The notes: generated from the sequence alone by a model not told the origin. DNA of 64,000 nucleotides from Anniella stebbinsi (GCA_029215795.1 JARDYH010000002.1:14749001-14813000), one strand, 5' to 3'. Positions 1-9,472 are shown, numbered from the stretch's first letter. Program-made: numbers and translations.

Positions 1-133
1 CATCTGCAAGCGGCTCAAGTTAAAATTGCCTTTGGCCAAAGAAAAGGTGTCCAAGCACTTTTATTTGATTCAGAGGCTTTCTATTTCCTCCTCCTCCTCT
101 CTTCCATCCCATAATTTTTGGTAAGGCAACGTG
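1..133. other. Unassigned flank
   Basis: No coding, RNA or repeat signature is visible in this short AT-moderate stretch. A CCTCCTCCTCCT run near 90-100 is the only local feature. Confidence 0.4.
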
Positions 134-178
134 AAGAGCCAGTGTGGTATAGAGGTAATGGTACTGGACTGAGACCTG
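134..178 (+). mobile_element. MIR-like CORE-SINE, 5' part
   Basis: The segment starts with GAGCCAGTGTGGTATAG, the same tRNA-like head as the complete SINE at 38691-38938. It stops abruptly at GAGACCTG, where a MITE begins. The rest of the same SINE resumes at 867 with TTTCTAGTCCC, the sequence expected next. This is therefore one SINE split by later insertions. It is a fossil copy, not a functional RNA gene. Confidence 0.75.
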
Positions 179-454
179 GGCCAGATCTACACCAAGTAGG
201 ATATAGTGGTATGAAAGTGATATATAAAAGGCAGGAGCCATACCAAACAGGATATAGCGGTATATGGTATGTTTCAATTGGCCCCAACAGTTGTCAGTGC
301 ATTTCCATATGGCTATAAAGTGGTAGTGTGGCTCCTGCCTTTTATATACCACTTTTATACCACTTTCATACTGCTACATCCTGCTTGGTGTAGTTCTGGC
401 CTTAGAAGATCAGGATCTACACTACTGGTTTATAGCAGTATTGAAGTGCACTGA
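179..454. mobile_element. Palindromic MITE family A, left part (composite)
   Basis: The inverted-repeat motif GGCCAGATCTACACCAAG opens the element, and its complement closes a first unit near 403. The inner segments TATAAAAGGCAGGAGCC and GGCTCCTGCCTTTTATATA face each other. A second partial unit (GATCTACACTACTGG) starts near 416 and is broken at 454 by a CR1 3' end; the expected continuation CAACTGTTGGGGCCC follows at 657. No transposase is encoded. The TIR start and possible 3-bp flanks suggest a PIF/Harbinger-type origin, which is inference. Confidence 0.7.
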
Positions 455-656
455 TGGTTCCTGACTGTTAGAGCAGTACGACAATGGAACCAATGACCTA
501 GGAAGGTGGTGGGCTCTCCCACCCTAGAGGCATTCAAGAGGCAGCTGGACAGCCATCCTTCAGCGATGCTTTAAGGAGGATTCCTGCATTGAGCGAGGGG
601 TAGGACTCAATGGCCTTATGGGCCCCTTCCAACTCGACTATTCTATGATTCTATGA
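455..656 (+). mobile_element. CR1 LINE, 3' end only
   Basis: A 5'-truncated CR1 of about 200 bp. It contains the end of the reverse-transcriptase ORF and the 3' UTR, and ends in the diagnostic octamer-type repeat ATTCTATGATTCTATGA. It matches the end of the longer CR1 at 35528-36333 closely. It sits exactly between CACTGA and CAACTG of the surrounding MITE, with TGA shared at the junction, so it inserted after the MITE. Confidence 0.9.
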
Positions 657-866
657 CAACTGTTGGGGCCCATGACAAATCTACACCAAGCAGAATATAA
701 CACTATCAAAATGGTATGAATGCAGTAAATGGAATGTGTCAATGGGCCCCAACAGTTGTCAGTGCACTTCAATATTGCTATAAAGCAGTAGTGTGGCTCC
801 TGTCTTTTATATACCGCTTTCATTCCACTTTCATAGTGCAATATCCTGCTTGGTCTAGATCTGACT
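657..866. mobile_element. Palindromic MITE family A, right part
   Basis: This continues the MITE interrupted by CR1. It carries GGGCCCCAACAGTTGTCAG, the palindromic arms with TATATACCGC, and a terminal CTTGGTCTAGATCTGACT complementary to the opening repeat at 179. A trinucleotide CTG (176-178) and TTG (867-869) could be a decayed 3-bp target duplication. Confidence 0.7.
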
Positions 867-1034
867 TTGGTTTCTAGTCCCCCCTCAGCCATGAAGCTCA
901 TTTGGTGACTTTGTGCCAGTCACTGACTCTCAGCGTAACCTACCTCACATGGTTGTTGTGTTGATAAAATAGAGAAGAGGAGGGCCATGTAAGCCACATT
1001 GGGTTCTTTGCAAGAGGAAAAAAGTGGGCTATAA

Positions 1035-1037
<3 letters not shown>
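867..1037 (+). mobile_element. MIR-like CORE-SINE, 3' part
   Basis: It contains the CORE-type segment CTCAGCCATGAAGCTCA, then GTGCCAGTCACTGACTCTCA and GTTGTTGTGTTGATAAAAT, and ends in GGGCTATAAATATAA followed by a TAA microsatellite. It parallels 38760-38930 step by step. It is the second half of the SINE beginning at 134. Confidence 0.85.

Positions 1038-1076
<39 letters not shown>
1038..1076. repeat. (TAA)n microsatellite
   Basis: About 13 uninterrupted TAA units form the tail of the SINE that ends here. It was probably seeded by the SINE 3' end. Confidence 0.95.
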
Positions 1077-1106
1077 GTGTGATGCAACATTATTGTGTTG
1101 CAAGTT

Positions 1107-1245
1107 TAGAAAGCAGCCTTATACCAAGTGAAACAATTGGTCAATTTAAATTATGATTGTTTACATTAAGTGGAAGCGGATTCCACTGATTGAACCTAGG
1201 AACTTTGCATGTATATTATTTGCTTTACCACTGTACTGTCTCCCC
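1107..1245 (-). mobile_element. tRNA-derived SINE, antisense, decayed
   Basis: Read on the minus strand it has a tRNA-like head: ATTGAACCTAGGAAC, then a TGCATG stretch, and TTTACCACTG matching the B and A box regions of a tRNA head. At the other end GCAGCCTTATACCAAGTG corresponds to the usual SINE tail. A sense copy of the same family is at 18193-18340. Several indels are present, so it is not a functional tRNA. Confidence 0.65.
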
Positions 1246-1369
1246 ATCCTTCCTCCACCTTATTGGCTGCCACTTGCAAGGTGAGGGGAAAGCAATGCAT
1301 ATAATGCAATATGTTTTACATTACTTTAATTATAGTGGGAAGGGAAAGAATTGGAGAAATTGAGCCATT

Positions 1370-1670
1370 GGCCATTTCTACACCTACCAGATATCCCGAA
1401 GTCATCTTTAAATTGTCCCTGTGTGTCCATACGATGCACAGTGGATTCCGGGATCAACTGGGATGGTGGCGGAGTTGGGTGTGGGGTTTGGCAGTGGGGG
1501 TTACTTACCTTTTTCACCCTGCGTGGCTCTTCTTCAAAAAAATGGCACCCACAATGTCCCTCTTCCGGGACATCATGCTGCTGTCTAGATGCTAGGGGAG
1601 GATCGCGGGAGCAGGTAAGTCCACGATCCTCCCCCCTCCCTCCCTCTACACCCTTAGGTGTAGATGAGCC
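1370..1670 (-). mobile_element. PIF/Harbinger-like MITE family B, copy 1
   Basis: It opens with GGCCATTTCTACACC and closes with GGTGTAGATGAGCC, an inverted pair. Inside, GTCCCTGTGTGTCCATACG and a run of A followed by TGGCACCCACAATGTCCC are shared, in the same or reverse orientation, with the copies at 4106, 42187, 46156 and 59426. It has no ORF related to a transposase. This copy is internally shortened compared with the ~560-bp copy at 46156. No clear 3-bp flanking repeat could be fixed. Confidence 0.7.
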
Positions 1671-1756
1671 CATTCTTTTCAGTGGTTCCACATATTGGCC
1701 ATAGCATGAAATCCCAATGTCAGTGAAATGGTTGCTTTTCTAATATAACCAAATCT

Positions 1757-2009
1757 GTGAAGACTTTATGGAAGGAGGCAAATGTAAAGTCATGCACGTT
1801 GGGACAAAAAAATCCCAACTTCAAGTATAACTTAATGGGATCTGAGCTGGTGGTTACCAATGAAGAAAGAGATCTTGGGGTTGTGGTGGACAGCTCGGTG
1901 AAAATGTCAAGCCAGTGTGCAGCTGCTGTAAAGAAGGCAGACTCCATTTTAAACATTATTAGAAAAGGAATTCAGAATGAAACTGCCAGTATCATACTGA
2001 CTTTATGCA

Positions 2010-2010
<1 letters not shown>
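1757..2010 (+). mobile_element. CR1/L3-like LINE, reverse transcriptase C-terminal part (first segment)
   Basis: An open frame of 85 codons reads LGQKNPNFKYNLMGSEL and then ERDLGVVVDSSVKMSSQC, followed by AAVKKADSIL. These are the conserved blocks after the catalytic domain of CR1-group reverse transcriptases. The frame ends where an antisense L2 is inserted; the same element resumes at 2691 with the block encoding [11 protein letters not shown]. It is a dead, 5'-truncated copy. Confidence 0.85.
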
Positions 2011-2046
<36 letters not shown>

Positions 2047-2690
2047 TATTTATTTATTAACCGCCTCTCCCAACAGATCGAGGCGGGGAACAGCACCAAA
2101 CACAAAATACAAAAACTGATTAAAACACTTAAAACCAATACATCATTAAAATACCAATAAAACACCAATAAAACACTTTAAAATTCATCTGGGTAGGCCT
2201 GCCGGAGGAGATCAGTCTTTATAGATCTTTTAAATTCCTGAAGACTGGTGAGTTGGCGAATCTCTCCCGGCAGGTCATTCCACAATCTGGGAGCGGCAGA
2301 AGAGAAGGTCCTCTGGGTAACGGTTGTCAGTCTAGTTCTTGTTGACTGTAGTAAATTCTTCCCAGAGGACTGTAGTAAATTCTTCCCAGATTGTATGGGA
2401 GAAGGCAATCCCACAGGTAACCTGGACCCAAACCATGCAGGGCTTTAAAGGTAATAACCAACACTTTATACTTAGCCCAGAGAGTAATTGGCAGCCAGTG
2501 AAGAGATTTTAAAACTGGTGTAATGTGGTCACCCCTAGATGTACTGGTGACCAACCTGGCTGCCATATTTTGAACTAGTTGAAGTTTCTGGACTAGGCAC
2601 AGAAGTAGCCCTATGTACAGCGCATTGCAGAAGTCGAGCCTCGAAGTTACCAGTGCGTGTACTACTGATTTTAGGTCTTCCAATTCTAGG
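2011..2690 (-). mobile_element. L2 LINE 3' end, antisense, with (AAT)n tail
   Basis: The minus strand encodes EDLKSVVHALVTSRLDFCNA and later LQLVQNMAARLVTS and LKSLHWLPITLWAKYKVLV, the typical C-terminal blocks of L2 reverse transcriptase, then RTFSSAAPRLWNDLPGEIRQ. A frameshift lies near 2345-2392, where CTGTAGTAAATTCTTCCCAG is tandemly duplicated. The (AAT)n run at 2011-2045 is the element's 3' tail. It splits the CR1/L3-like LINE on both sides, so it is the younger insertion. Confidence 0.9.
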
Positions 2691-3310
2691 AAGGGGCGCA
2701 GCTATGGTGCGACCACACTTAGAGTACTGTGTACAGTTCAGGTCACAACACTTTAAAAAATAGTATTGTAGAGCTGGAAAAAATGCAGAAAAGCATAACT
2801 AAAATGATTAAGGGACTGGAGCATCTTCCCCATGAGGGAAGGTTACAACAGCTGGGATTGTTCAGCTTGGGGAAAAAAGGAGGCTAAGGGGAGACAGAGG
2901 TGTACAAAATTATGCATGATGTGGAGAATGTGGATAGGGAGACATTTTTTCTCCATCTCCCATAATACTAGAACCTGGGATCATGAAGCTGATTGGTTGG
3001 AGATTCAAGACAAATAAAAGGAAGTAATTCTTCATACAATGTATAGTTAAACTATGGAATTCACTACCACAAGATGCACTGATGGCCACCAATTTGGATG
3101 GTTTTAAAAGGGGGGTTGGATAAATTCCTGGAGGAGAAGACCATCAATGACTACCAGTCTTGATGGCCAGGCTATGTGCTACTTCCAGTATCAGAGGCAG
3201 TAGGTCTGTATACCCCAGTTGCTGGGAAACATGGATGGGAGGGCGCTGTCGCACTTGTATTCTGCTTGTGAGCCACTGTTCACACAGCTGGCCACAAGCT
3301 TCTTCTGCAT
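2691..3310 (+). mobile_element. CR1/L3-like LINE, second segment with 3' UTR
   Basis: It resumes with ATGGTGCGACCACACTTAG (encoding MVRPHL) and continues through the C-terminus, with stops, into a 3' UTR marked by GATGGCCAGGCTATGTGCTA and CCAGTATCAGAGGCAGTAG. The final TCTTATGTTCTT-type end seen at 53375 is missing or decayed here. It belongs to the same family as 7105-8225, 11667-12250, 43737, 53225 and 56301. Confidence 0.85.
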
Positions 3311-4105
3311 GGCTCTTTGTTAGTTTTTAATGAGGGCAGTGTGAGACTTTCCTTGTTTGCTTCATTCCTTCTCTGGATTCAGTGGAACCTGGTGGCTCTG
3401 ACTTTTCTTAAGGAGCATGCATTAGATTCTGTACATCTTGTTATATCAGGAAGGATTCTTCTTCTCTTTTTCTTTCCTGGGCCATGTGTGTTTCAGGAAA
3501 TGGGTTTGAAACATAAAGTTAGAGTTAATGGGGTGTAGAATCCCCCAGATTGCATTTTACCAGTCTTGCTGAAACTATTTTATTTCTTGTTTTTCATTTT
3601 GTTTTGTTTTGTTTGTTGATCATTTTACTTCTGTCAAAAACCTTTGGATGCTTTCCCCAAATTTGTGTCTATGTTTCACTTTAGACAAAATACAGGTGCA
3701 GTAGTTTCTAGAGTGACACATCCATACAGTAATATTTTGGATGAAGTGTCTTCCAAAAAATTGCCCACAAGCCACATGATCGTTAAATGGATGACTTTAC
3801 TACCAACATTCTTATCGGTGAATGGAGAAAGTTTGCAGAAAAGTAAAGAAAAATAAGGAGTGGAGGGAGCTCATCAGACAGAGACAGGAATTAATGTGAC
3901 TCATAGAACTAAGATGGTTTTATGGTAGATCTGAACAGCAAATAGATTACATACTGAGATAAAGGTCTGAAGCCATCAGTCTGACTGACAGAATCGAACA
4001 CACATTACTTGCCATCTGGTTATCCAGGTGTCCCCAATCTTAATGCTCCCTCTTTTCCATGTTTGCTTCCCCATCACTCACATGCACACTGCTCTCTCTC
4101 TCTCT
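3311..4105. other. Unassigned non-coding stretch
   Basis: No family could be recognised. The stretch is AT-rich, with a TTTTG-rich run at about 3590-3620 and a short CT run at 4090-4105 next to the following MITE. The open frames here are short and have no visible motif. Confidence 0.4.
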
Positions 4106-4656
4106 GGCCTAATCTACACCTGCCATTTATCCCCGAGTGGTCACGAGGTCGTCCCTGCGCATCCAAATGATGCACAACTGATCCTGGAGTGAACTGGGGA
4201 CAACCAATCAGTTTTCCCAGGATAGCTGGGACTGCTTTTTTCCTGCAGTTTTGGGACCATCCTGAGCTCTGCAGGCGGTGAGGGTCTCCCTCCCGGGGTC
4301 CTCCCTCTTCCCGACGAGTAGTGGAGCTCAGGAAATGGGCACAGAGCTGTGCAGGTAGAATCCAGGGGTGAGGGGGAGAGCATTTTCACCATCTTTCGGA
4401 TGGTGCTCGGTGTCTTCCAGTGCGTAGTTTGTTGCGTGTGGTTTTTTTTTTAAAAAAAGCATTCCTTCGTGCAGAATCACGCCTGTGCAATTGCACAAAT
4501 GTCTCCTCTTAAAAAAAAAAATGGCACCCCGGAATGTCCCTCTTTACTTCTGGGACAACTCAATGGTGTGTGGCCCCTGAGGGTCAATCCCGGAATTTGA
4601 AAACCCCGTGATTGTCCCTCCCCACTCCCCAAAGGGCTGCAGGTGTAGTTTCAACT
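4106..4656 (-). mobile_element. PIF/Harbinger-like MITE family B, copy 2
   Basis: The inverted ends are GGCCTAATCTACACCTGC and its near-complement GCAGGTGTAGTTTCAACT. Shared internal marks are CCCTGCGCATCCAAATGATG, an A-rich run followed by ATGGCACCCCGGAATGTCCC, and AATCCCGGAATTTG. A T/A tract at 4441-4460 separates the halves. The CT-rich flank hides any target duplication. No transposase is encoded. Confidence 0.7.
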
Positions 4657-5332
4657 CTCTCACCTGTCCTTCAAATATATACTGGTCCATCTTCTTCTCT
4701 CTTGCATATCTCCTTTGTGTGTCACGTTCTCCCCCATCTCCTTCCATGAGGACAGTGGACACCCTGTGTCTGGTCCTCACAGATCCAGTCAGATGTGCTT
4801 GGTGCCATTGTGGCCCCATGGCCATGAACTCGCAAGCCCCCTGCAGGAGCTCAGGCATGGGGCTGTCCCTGGCTTCTGGCCCCATTAACACAGCAGGGGG
4901 GGGGGAGTGCACGATTTCCCTCCACTGCATGAATAGGGCCTTTAAGGTTTTCATTGGCATGGGGCGGGGGGGGGGGTGGACACGGCGATTTCTGGAGGCT
5001 TTTTTGTTGTCCTCTTCCTTGCTCTATTGCTTCTTTACCTGCCCTATCCAAGCAATGTCACTAATCATGTGCAGTTGTGAGTACTGGGTCCAGAGGGAGA
5101 AGCCAAGGGAATGAGTATCAGTGCCTTGGAGAGCACCCAAGGGGCCTCTAATAACCTACTCTCCATCTCACCCTCCTCCCAACATGTACACGCTTCGTGG
5201 CTTCACTGCGAAAACAACTATACGGCTACTATATAGATTTGCTACACTCGTCTACAAAGGCCAGGCCTTGCTGTGCAGATGGCAAAGGCCTGAGCCCCCA
5301 AGAGGACCCAAAATACAGCCTACAGCCATGCT
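4657..5332. other. Unassigned stretch with G-rich runs
   Basis: No repeat family or gene recognised. Runs of G occur at about 4895-4907 and 4963-4977. Open frames of 138 to 205 codons overlapping this stretch lack any recognisable domain and look like chance frames in GC-richer DNA. Confidence 0.35.
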
Positions 5333-5340
5333 ATATTGGG

Positions 5341-6278
5341 TAGGGGTGTGCACTGAATCGGGTCCGATCCATGATCCGGATCCGATCCAGGGGAAATTGG
5401 ATACAATTATCCAATTTCCGATCAACCCGCTGGATCGTTCGATCCAATCCGATCTGATCTGGAAAGGACCCGATCCAGATCGGAATGGATCGGAGGATCA
5501 GCGGGCGCCCGCTGGCGCCCACTTCCATTGGCGGGCGCCAGCGGGCACCTGCCAATGGAAGCGGAAAGCGGGGTGTGTGTGTGTTTCCCTGGCGGGGCTG
5601 TCCACTTCCATTGGCGAGCGCCAGCAGGCGCCCGCCAATGGAAGCGGACAACGGGGGCAGGGGGCTTACCTTCCGGGGACGTCCGCTCCTCTCCGCCGCT
5701 GGCTGCTACTGCGAGTAGGCTTCGCGGCCTGCCCCTAGGTAGCGCGCCAGGTGATGTCATCACCTGGCGCGCTACTCAGGAGCAGGCTGTGATGCCTGCT
5801 CGCAGTAGTGGCCAGCGGCGGAGGGGAGCTGATGTCCCTGGAAGGTAAGCAGGGGGGAGGGGGTTTACCCCCCCGGGGCCGTCCGCTTCCTTCCGCTGCC
5901 GCCCGCGGGTGCCAGCGGATGGAAGCGGATAGCCCCGGGAGGTAAGGAGCGTGGGGGAGGGGGCTTACCTGCCGGGGCCGTCCACAGCGGACGGCTCCGA
6001 GAGGTAAGAACCGCGAGGGGGGAGGAGGGAGTTAGGCCCCCCCTCACCCACCTGCTGCCATTTTTTCCCCATAGACTTGCATTGGGGGTAAGCTTTCTTT
6101 CCCCCAATGCAAGTCCAAGGGGAAAACAAAAATGGTGGCCGATCCAAAAATCGGATGTCCGATGTTTGGATCGGGATCGGGCCCGATCCGGTCTGGGGGG
6201 CCTCCGATTTTGTCCGATCTGATCCGGGACAAAATTGGAGGTCCTGATCCGATCCGGGTGGGTCCGTGCACACCCCTA
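5341..6278. mobile_element. GC-rich hAT-like foldback element 1
   Basis: The element begins TAGGGGTGTGCACTGAATCG and ends GGTCCGTGCACACCCCTA. It is flanked by a perfect 8-bp duplication, ATATTGGG at 5333-5340 and 6279-6286, as hAT-type transposases make. Next to each end lies a 100-200-bp region made mostly of GATCC/GGATC variants in inverted orientation. The middle holds repeated palindromes around CTTCCATTGGCGGGCG and CCAATGGAAGCGG and a 17-bp-armed perfect palindrome at 5739-5775. No transposase ORF exists; the open frames here are GC-driven. A related element with the same termini but a different core lies at 24627-26526. Confidence 0.85.
5739..5775. repeat. Perfect 17-bp-arm palindrome
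   Basis: GTAGCGCGCCAGGTGAT is followed by a 3-bp spacer and then its exact complement. The symmetry extends imperfectly outward to about 5690 and 5825. It marks the fold centre of the surrounding foldback element. Confidence 0.95.
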
Positions 6279-6286
6279 ATATTGGG

Positions 6287-6547
6287 TTCCCAGAACCCCT
6301 TTGTGGGGAATGAAATGGTGGGTGCCTGCGGATACCTAGACTGGCTAGGCCAGTTTGTTTCATTTCTTGTTGCGATGTCCACCTACAGCCACTAAGGTAA
6401 AGTATGAGGAGGGTGCCCCCATGAGGCCCACACCATGGGGTGGGGGTGCCAAGCCCTCCGCCAAACCTGGAGCTGGGTGTGACAAGGCAAGCAATACTTT
6501 GTAGGAAAAAGAGGTAAGCAATATCTTGGCAAGGAAACTATGCACCT
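6287..6547. other. Unassigned stretch
   Basis: No recognisable feature between the foldback element and the L2 end. Confidence 0.35.
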
Positions 6548-6955
6548 GCCTGGGACCTAAGATCATCTTTAAGGGCCCTTCTCCATGAGCCCCTGTCAAA
6601 GGAAGTGAGACAGGTGGCTACCAGGATGAGAGCCTTTTCTGCTGTGGCACCCTGGCTGTGGAACAAGCTCCTTAGAGAGGTTTGCCTGTCACCTATATGG
6701 TACTCCTTTCAGCACCAGATGAAGACCTTTTTTATTTTCCCAGTTTTTTATCATCCCAGTCTTTTAGCTCTGCTGCTTTAAATCTGTATTTTAAATATCT
6801 GCATTGCTGCTAGGTTTTATTCTGGTTGTACTTCTATATTGTGGATTTGAGCTTCCATATTTTATATTTTAAGCTGTACATGGTAGTTTTAATTTTTGTG
6901 AACTGTACAGAGAAATTTGGCTATTGAAATGAAACAAATAAATAGATGGAAATGG
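6548..6955 (+). mobile_element. L2 LINE 3' end
   Basis: It encodes the broken equivalent of LREPLPNEVRQVATRRRAFS and then the NELPREV block seen intact at 51325, followed by a 3' UTR ending in GAACTGTACAGAGAAATTTG and an AAATAAATAG tail. It is a 5'-truncated, dead copy in the sense orientation. Confidence 0.85.
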
Positions 6956-7104
6956 GAAATTGTGCCCCTTTCTTAAGTGTTTTGGACAAGGCCGACTCCT
7001 TTCCTGTGCCCCTTTCCTGTAGTTTTTTCTTCTTCTCTCCCTATTGATAGTTAACATTTTGTTTTATTCTTCCTATGTTTTCTAATCTCTTCCCCAACAT
7101 GAAA

Positions 7105-7441
7105 TACCATAAGTAGTTAAGAAGAGTGATGTTGGATCAGACCAATGGTCCATCTAGTCCAGCATTCTGTTCACATACTGGCTAATCTGCTGCCTGTTGG
7201 AAACCCACAAGTAGGACCTGAGTGCAGTGGCACCCTTCCATTCATGTTCCCCAGCAACAGGAGAACATAGGTGTACTACCTCTGATACTGGAGGTAGCCA
7301 TTATGACTAGTAGCCACTGATAGCCTTTTATTCCAAGGGTTCGTCTAACACCCTTCTGAATCCATCCAAGTTGGTGGCCATCGCTACATCTTGTGGTAGC
7401 AAATTCCATCATTTCACTAAGCACTGGGTGAAGAAGTACTT
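7105..7441 (-). mobile_element. CR1/L3-like LINE 3' end, antisense (first segment)
   Basis: The minus strand shows the CR1/L3-like 3' UTR: the complements of GTTGGATCAGACCAATGGTC and of CTACCTCTGATACTGGAGGT, then the C-terminal coding part (CCATCCAAGTTGGTGGCCAT). It is cut at 7441 by a CR1 and continues at 8113. Confidence 0.85.
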
Positions 7442-8112
7442 CATAGAATCATAGAATCAAAGAATCATAGAATAGTAGAGTTGGAAGGGGCCTATAAGGC
7501 CATCGAGTCAAACCCTCTGCTCAATGCAGGAATCCACCTTGAGGCATACCTGACAGGTGGTTGTCCAGCTGCCTCTTGAATGCCTCTAATGTGGGAGAGC
7601 CCACGATCTCCCTAGGTCATTGGTTCCATTGTCCTATTGCTCTAACAGTCAGGAAGTTTTCTGATGTCCAACTGGAACCTGGCTTCCTGTAACTTCAGCC
7701 CATTATTCTGTGTCCTGCATTCTGGGTTGATCGAGAAGAGATCCTGGCCCTCCTCTGTGTGACAACCTTTCAAGTATTTGAAGAGTGCTATCATGTCTCC
7801 CCTCAATCTTCTCTTCTCCAGGCTAAATATGCCCAGTTCTTTCAGTATCTCCTCATAGGGCTTTGTTTCCAGAGACCTGATCGTCCTTGTTGCCCTCCTC
7901 TGAACTCGCTCCAGCTGTCTGCATCCTTCTTGAAGTGTTGTGCCCAGAACTGGACGCAATACTCAAGATGGAGCCTAACCAGTGCTGAATAGAGGGGAAC
8001 CAGTTCCTTGTACAATTTGGAAGCTATACTTCTATTAATGTAGCCCAAAATAGCATTTGCTTTTTTTGCAGCCACATCACACTGTTGGCTCATATTCAGC
8101 CTGTGATCTCCA
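7442..8112 (-). mobile_element. CR1 LINE 3' part, antisense
   Basis: It begins on the plus strand with the complement of the CR1 terminal repeat (TCATAGAATCATAGAATC). The minus-strand frames carry [37 protein letters not shown] and, upstream, NMSQQCDVAAKKANAILGY. These are the reverse-transcriptase C-terminal blocks of CR1. A frameshift between the 105- and 155-codon frames breaks it. It interrupts a CR1/L3-like element in the same orientation. Confidence 0.9.
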
Positions 8113-8225
8113 ACTTCCGTTTTTCTGTCCCGAAGCTCCCACCATTCAGCTTCATGGGATGACCATTTTTCTCCCTCTCCACTTTCTCCACACCACACAT
8201 AATTTTGTGTACACTTCTGTACCAT
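8113..8225 (-). mobile_element. CR1/L3-like LINE, antisense (second segment)
   Basis: TGTCCCGAAGCTCCCACC through CATAATTTTGTGTACACTTC matches, on the minus strand, the region just before the CR1 insertion point in the LINE at 2691-3310. It is the missing 5' neighbour of 7105-7441. Confidence 0.8.
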
Positions 8226-8651
8226 AGTGAGGATGCCAGAGTTTTGTTCTGAGCAGTCATGTGTGGGATGGAAGCAAGAAGTGATGAGCAGGCTTTGCTG
8301 TCTTTTCAACCGGCTGCCAAAGTTGTGCCTTTCACAGCAGCTGAAGATGCATTGCAGATGTTAGCAGATGGTGTTTTTTTCCCCGTTTTTTTAATCTTCA
8401 GGCTGCGAGAAGCTTAGTCTGCAGATTTCTACAGATTAAACTGATGCTAAAGGCTAGACTGGGTTTTCTTCTGGTCAGGTGGCAAGCCTTGGGATGAACA
8501 GGAATGAAATTAAAAATAAAATGTTGTAATGGTGCAACTGCTGTGTGACCTCTTTTATTATAAATTATGTATTTAAGTAAATGATTCATCCAAGTAAATA
8601 AATAATGCTGAGAAAAATAAGCATCCATCATTACAGGTGAGTTTAAGGTCG
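8226..8651. other. Unassigned stretch
   Basis: AT-rich sequence with no recognised repeat or coding signal. Confidence 0.35.
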
Positions 8652-8924
8652 CTTTACAGTAGGGATGTGTGAATTAGCAAACCCTGAGCTTGTCCAGGTT
8701 CTCGGAATTCCGCCTCAAATTTTGTTCCACCTCATGTCCATCTCAGATGGTGAGACTGTTTTTCTTTTCTTCCCGCATGAAATGCATGCATATTTTAATG
8801 TGCATCTCCACAATAGTATGCATCAATAGTACACACTTCTTAAATGCACACATTTCCTCTCGTTGATTGTGCACATTTTTTTCAAAAGTACACATTTTTG
8901 GACCACTTTTTTGTCCCACAAATC

Positions 8925-9137
8925 CAGTGGAGGCCGGTGGGTCCTATTTTGGTGGGGCTGTGATTCCATTCTGGGTCAGAAACCACCGGAACTCGAAAGG
9001 AGTGATTGAAGGTGCCGAACCGTATCTCCAAAATGGGTGAAGCACCTTGGATAACTCCTTTAGAGTCCTGGCTGGTTCTGGCTGAAACCCAGAATGGAGC
9101 ACAGCCCCAATGAAATCAGAGCCACCAGCTCCCACTT
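8925..9137. mobile_element. hAT MITE family P with perfect target duplication
   Basis: Ends are CAGTGGAGGCCGGTGGG and CCACCAGCTCCCACTT, an imperfect inverted pair. The flanking 8-bp duplication CACAAATC (8917-8924 and 9138-9145) is perfect. The body is palindromic around CCAAAATGGGTGAAGCACC. CAGTG termini with an 8-bp duplication fit the hAT superfamily. Related copies are at 20287-20537 and, truncated, at 13745-13790 and 26690-26810. Confidence 0.9.
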
Positions 9138-9152
9138 CACAAATCATATTGC

Positions 9153-9472
9153 TAGAGTGACCCTATGGAAAGGAGGACGGGGCTCATGTATCTTTAACAG
9201 TTTCATAAAAAAGGGAATTCCAGCAGGTGTCATTTGTATGCAAGCAGCACCTGGTGAAATTCCCTCTTCCTCACAACAGTTAAAACTGCAGGAGACCTAA
9301 CCACTTAAGCAGATACAGAAGAGGGCAGGGCTCCTGCAGCTTTAATTGTTGTGATGAAGAAGGGATTTCACCAGGTGCTGCATGCATACAAATGGCACCT
9401 GCTGAAATTCCCTTTTCTATACAACTGCTAAAGATACAGGAGCCCTGTCCTCCTTTCCATAGGGTCACCCTA
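9153..9472. mobile_element. Palindromic MITE family Q, copy 1
   Basis: It starts TAGAGTGACCCTATGGAAAG and ends CTTTCCATAGGGTCACCCTA. The flanking 8-bp duplication CATATTGC (9145-9152 and 9473-9480) is perfect. The two halves are inverted copies (TTTAACAGTTTCATAAAAA facing its relative at 9400-9430; CAGCACCTGGTGAAATTCC in both). About 150-bp arms make the whole unit a near hairpin. No ORF of interest. Confidence 0.92.

Noticed and set aside
1107..1245. Functional tRNA gene
   Set aside because: Only a decayed SINE head is present, with indels and no complete cloverleaf.
4608..5114. A 168-codon frame
   Set aside because: Starts in MITE B copy 2 and crosses G runs; no conserved motif and the opposite strand is equally open.
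5121..5738. A 205-codon open frame
   Set aside because: It runs from unassigned DNA through the terminus of a foldback transposon; its repeats (WRAPAG) are the translated palindromes of the element.
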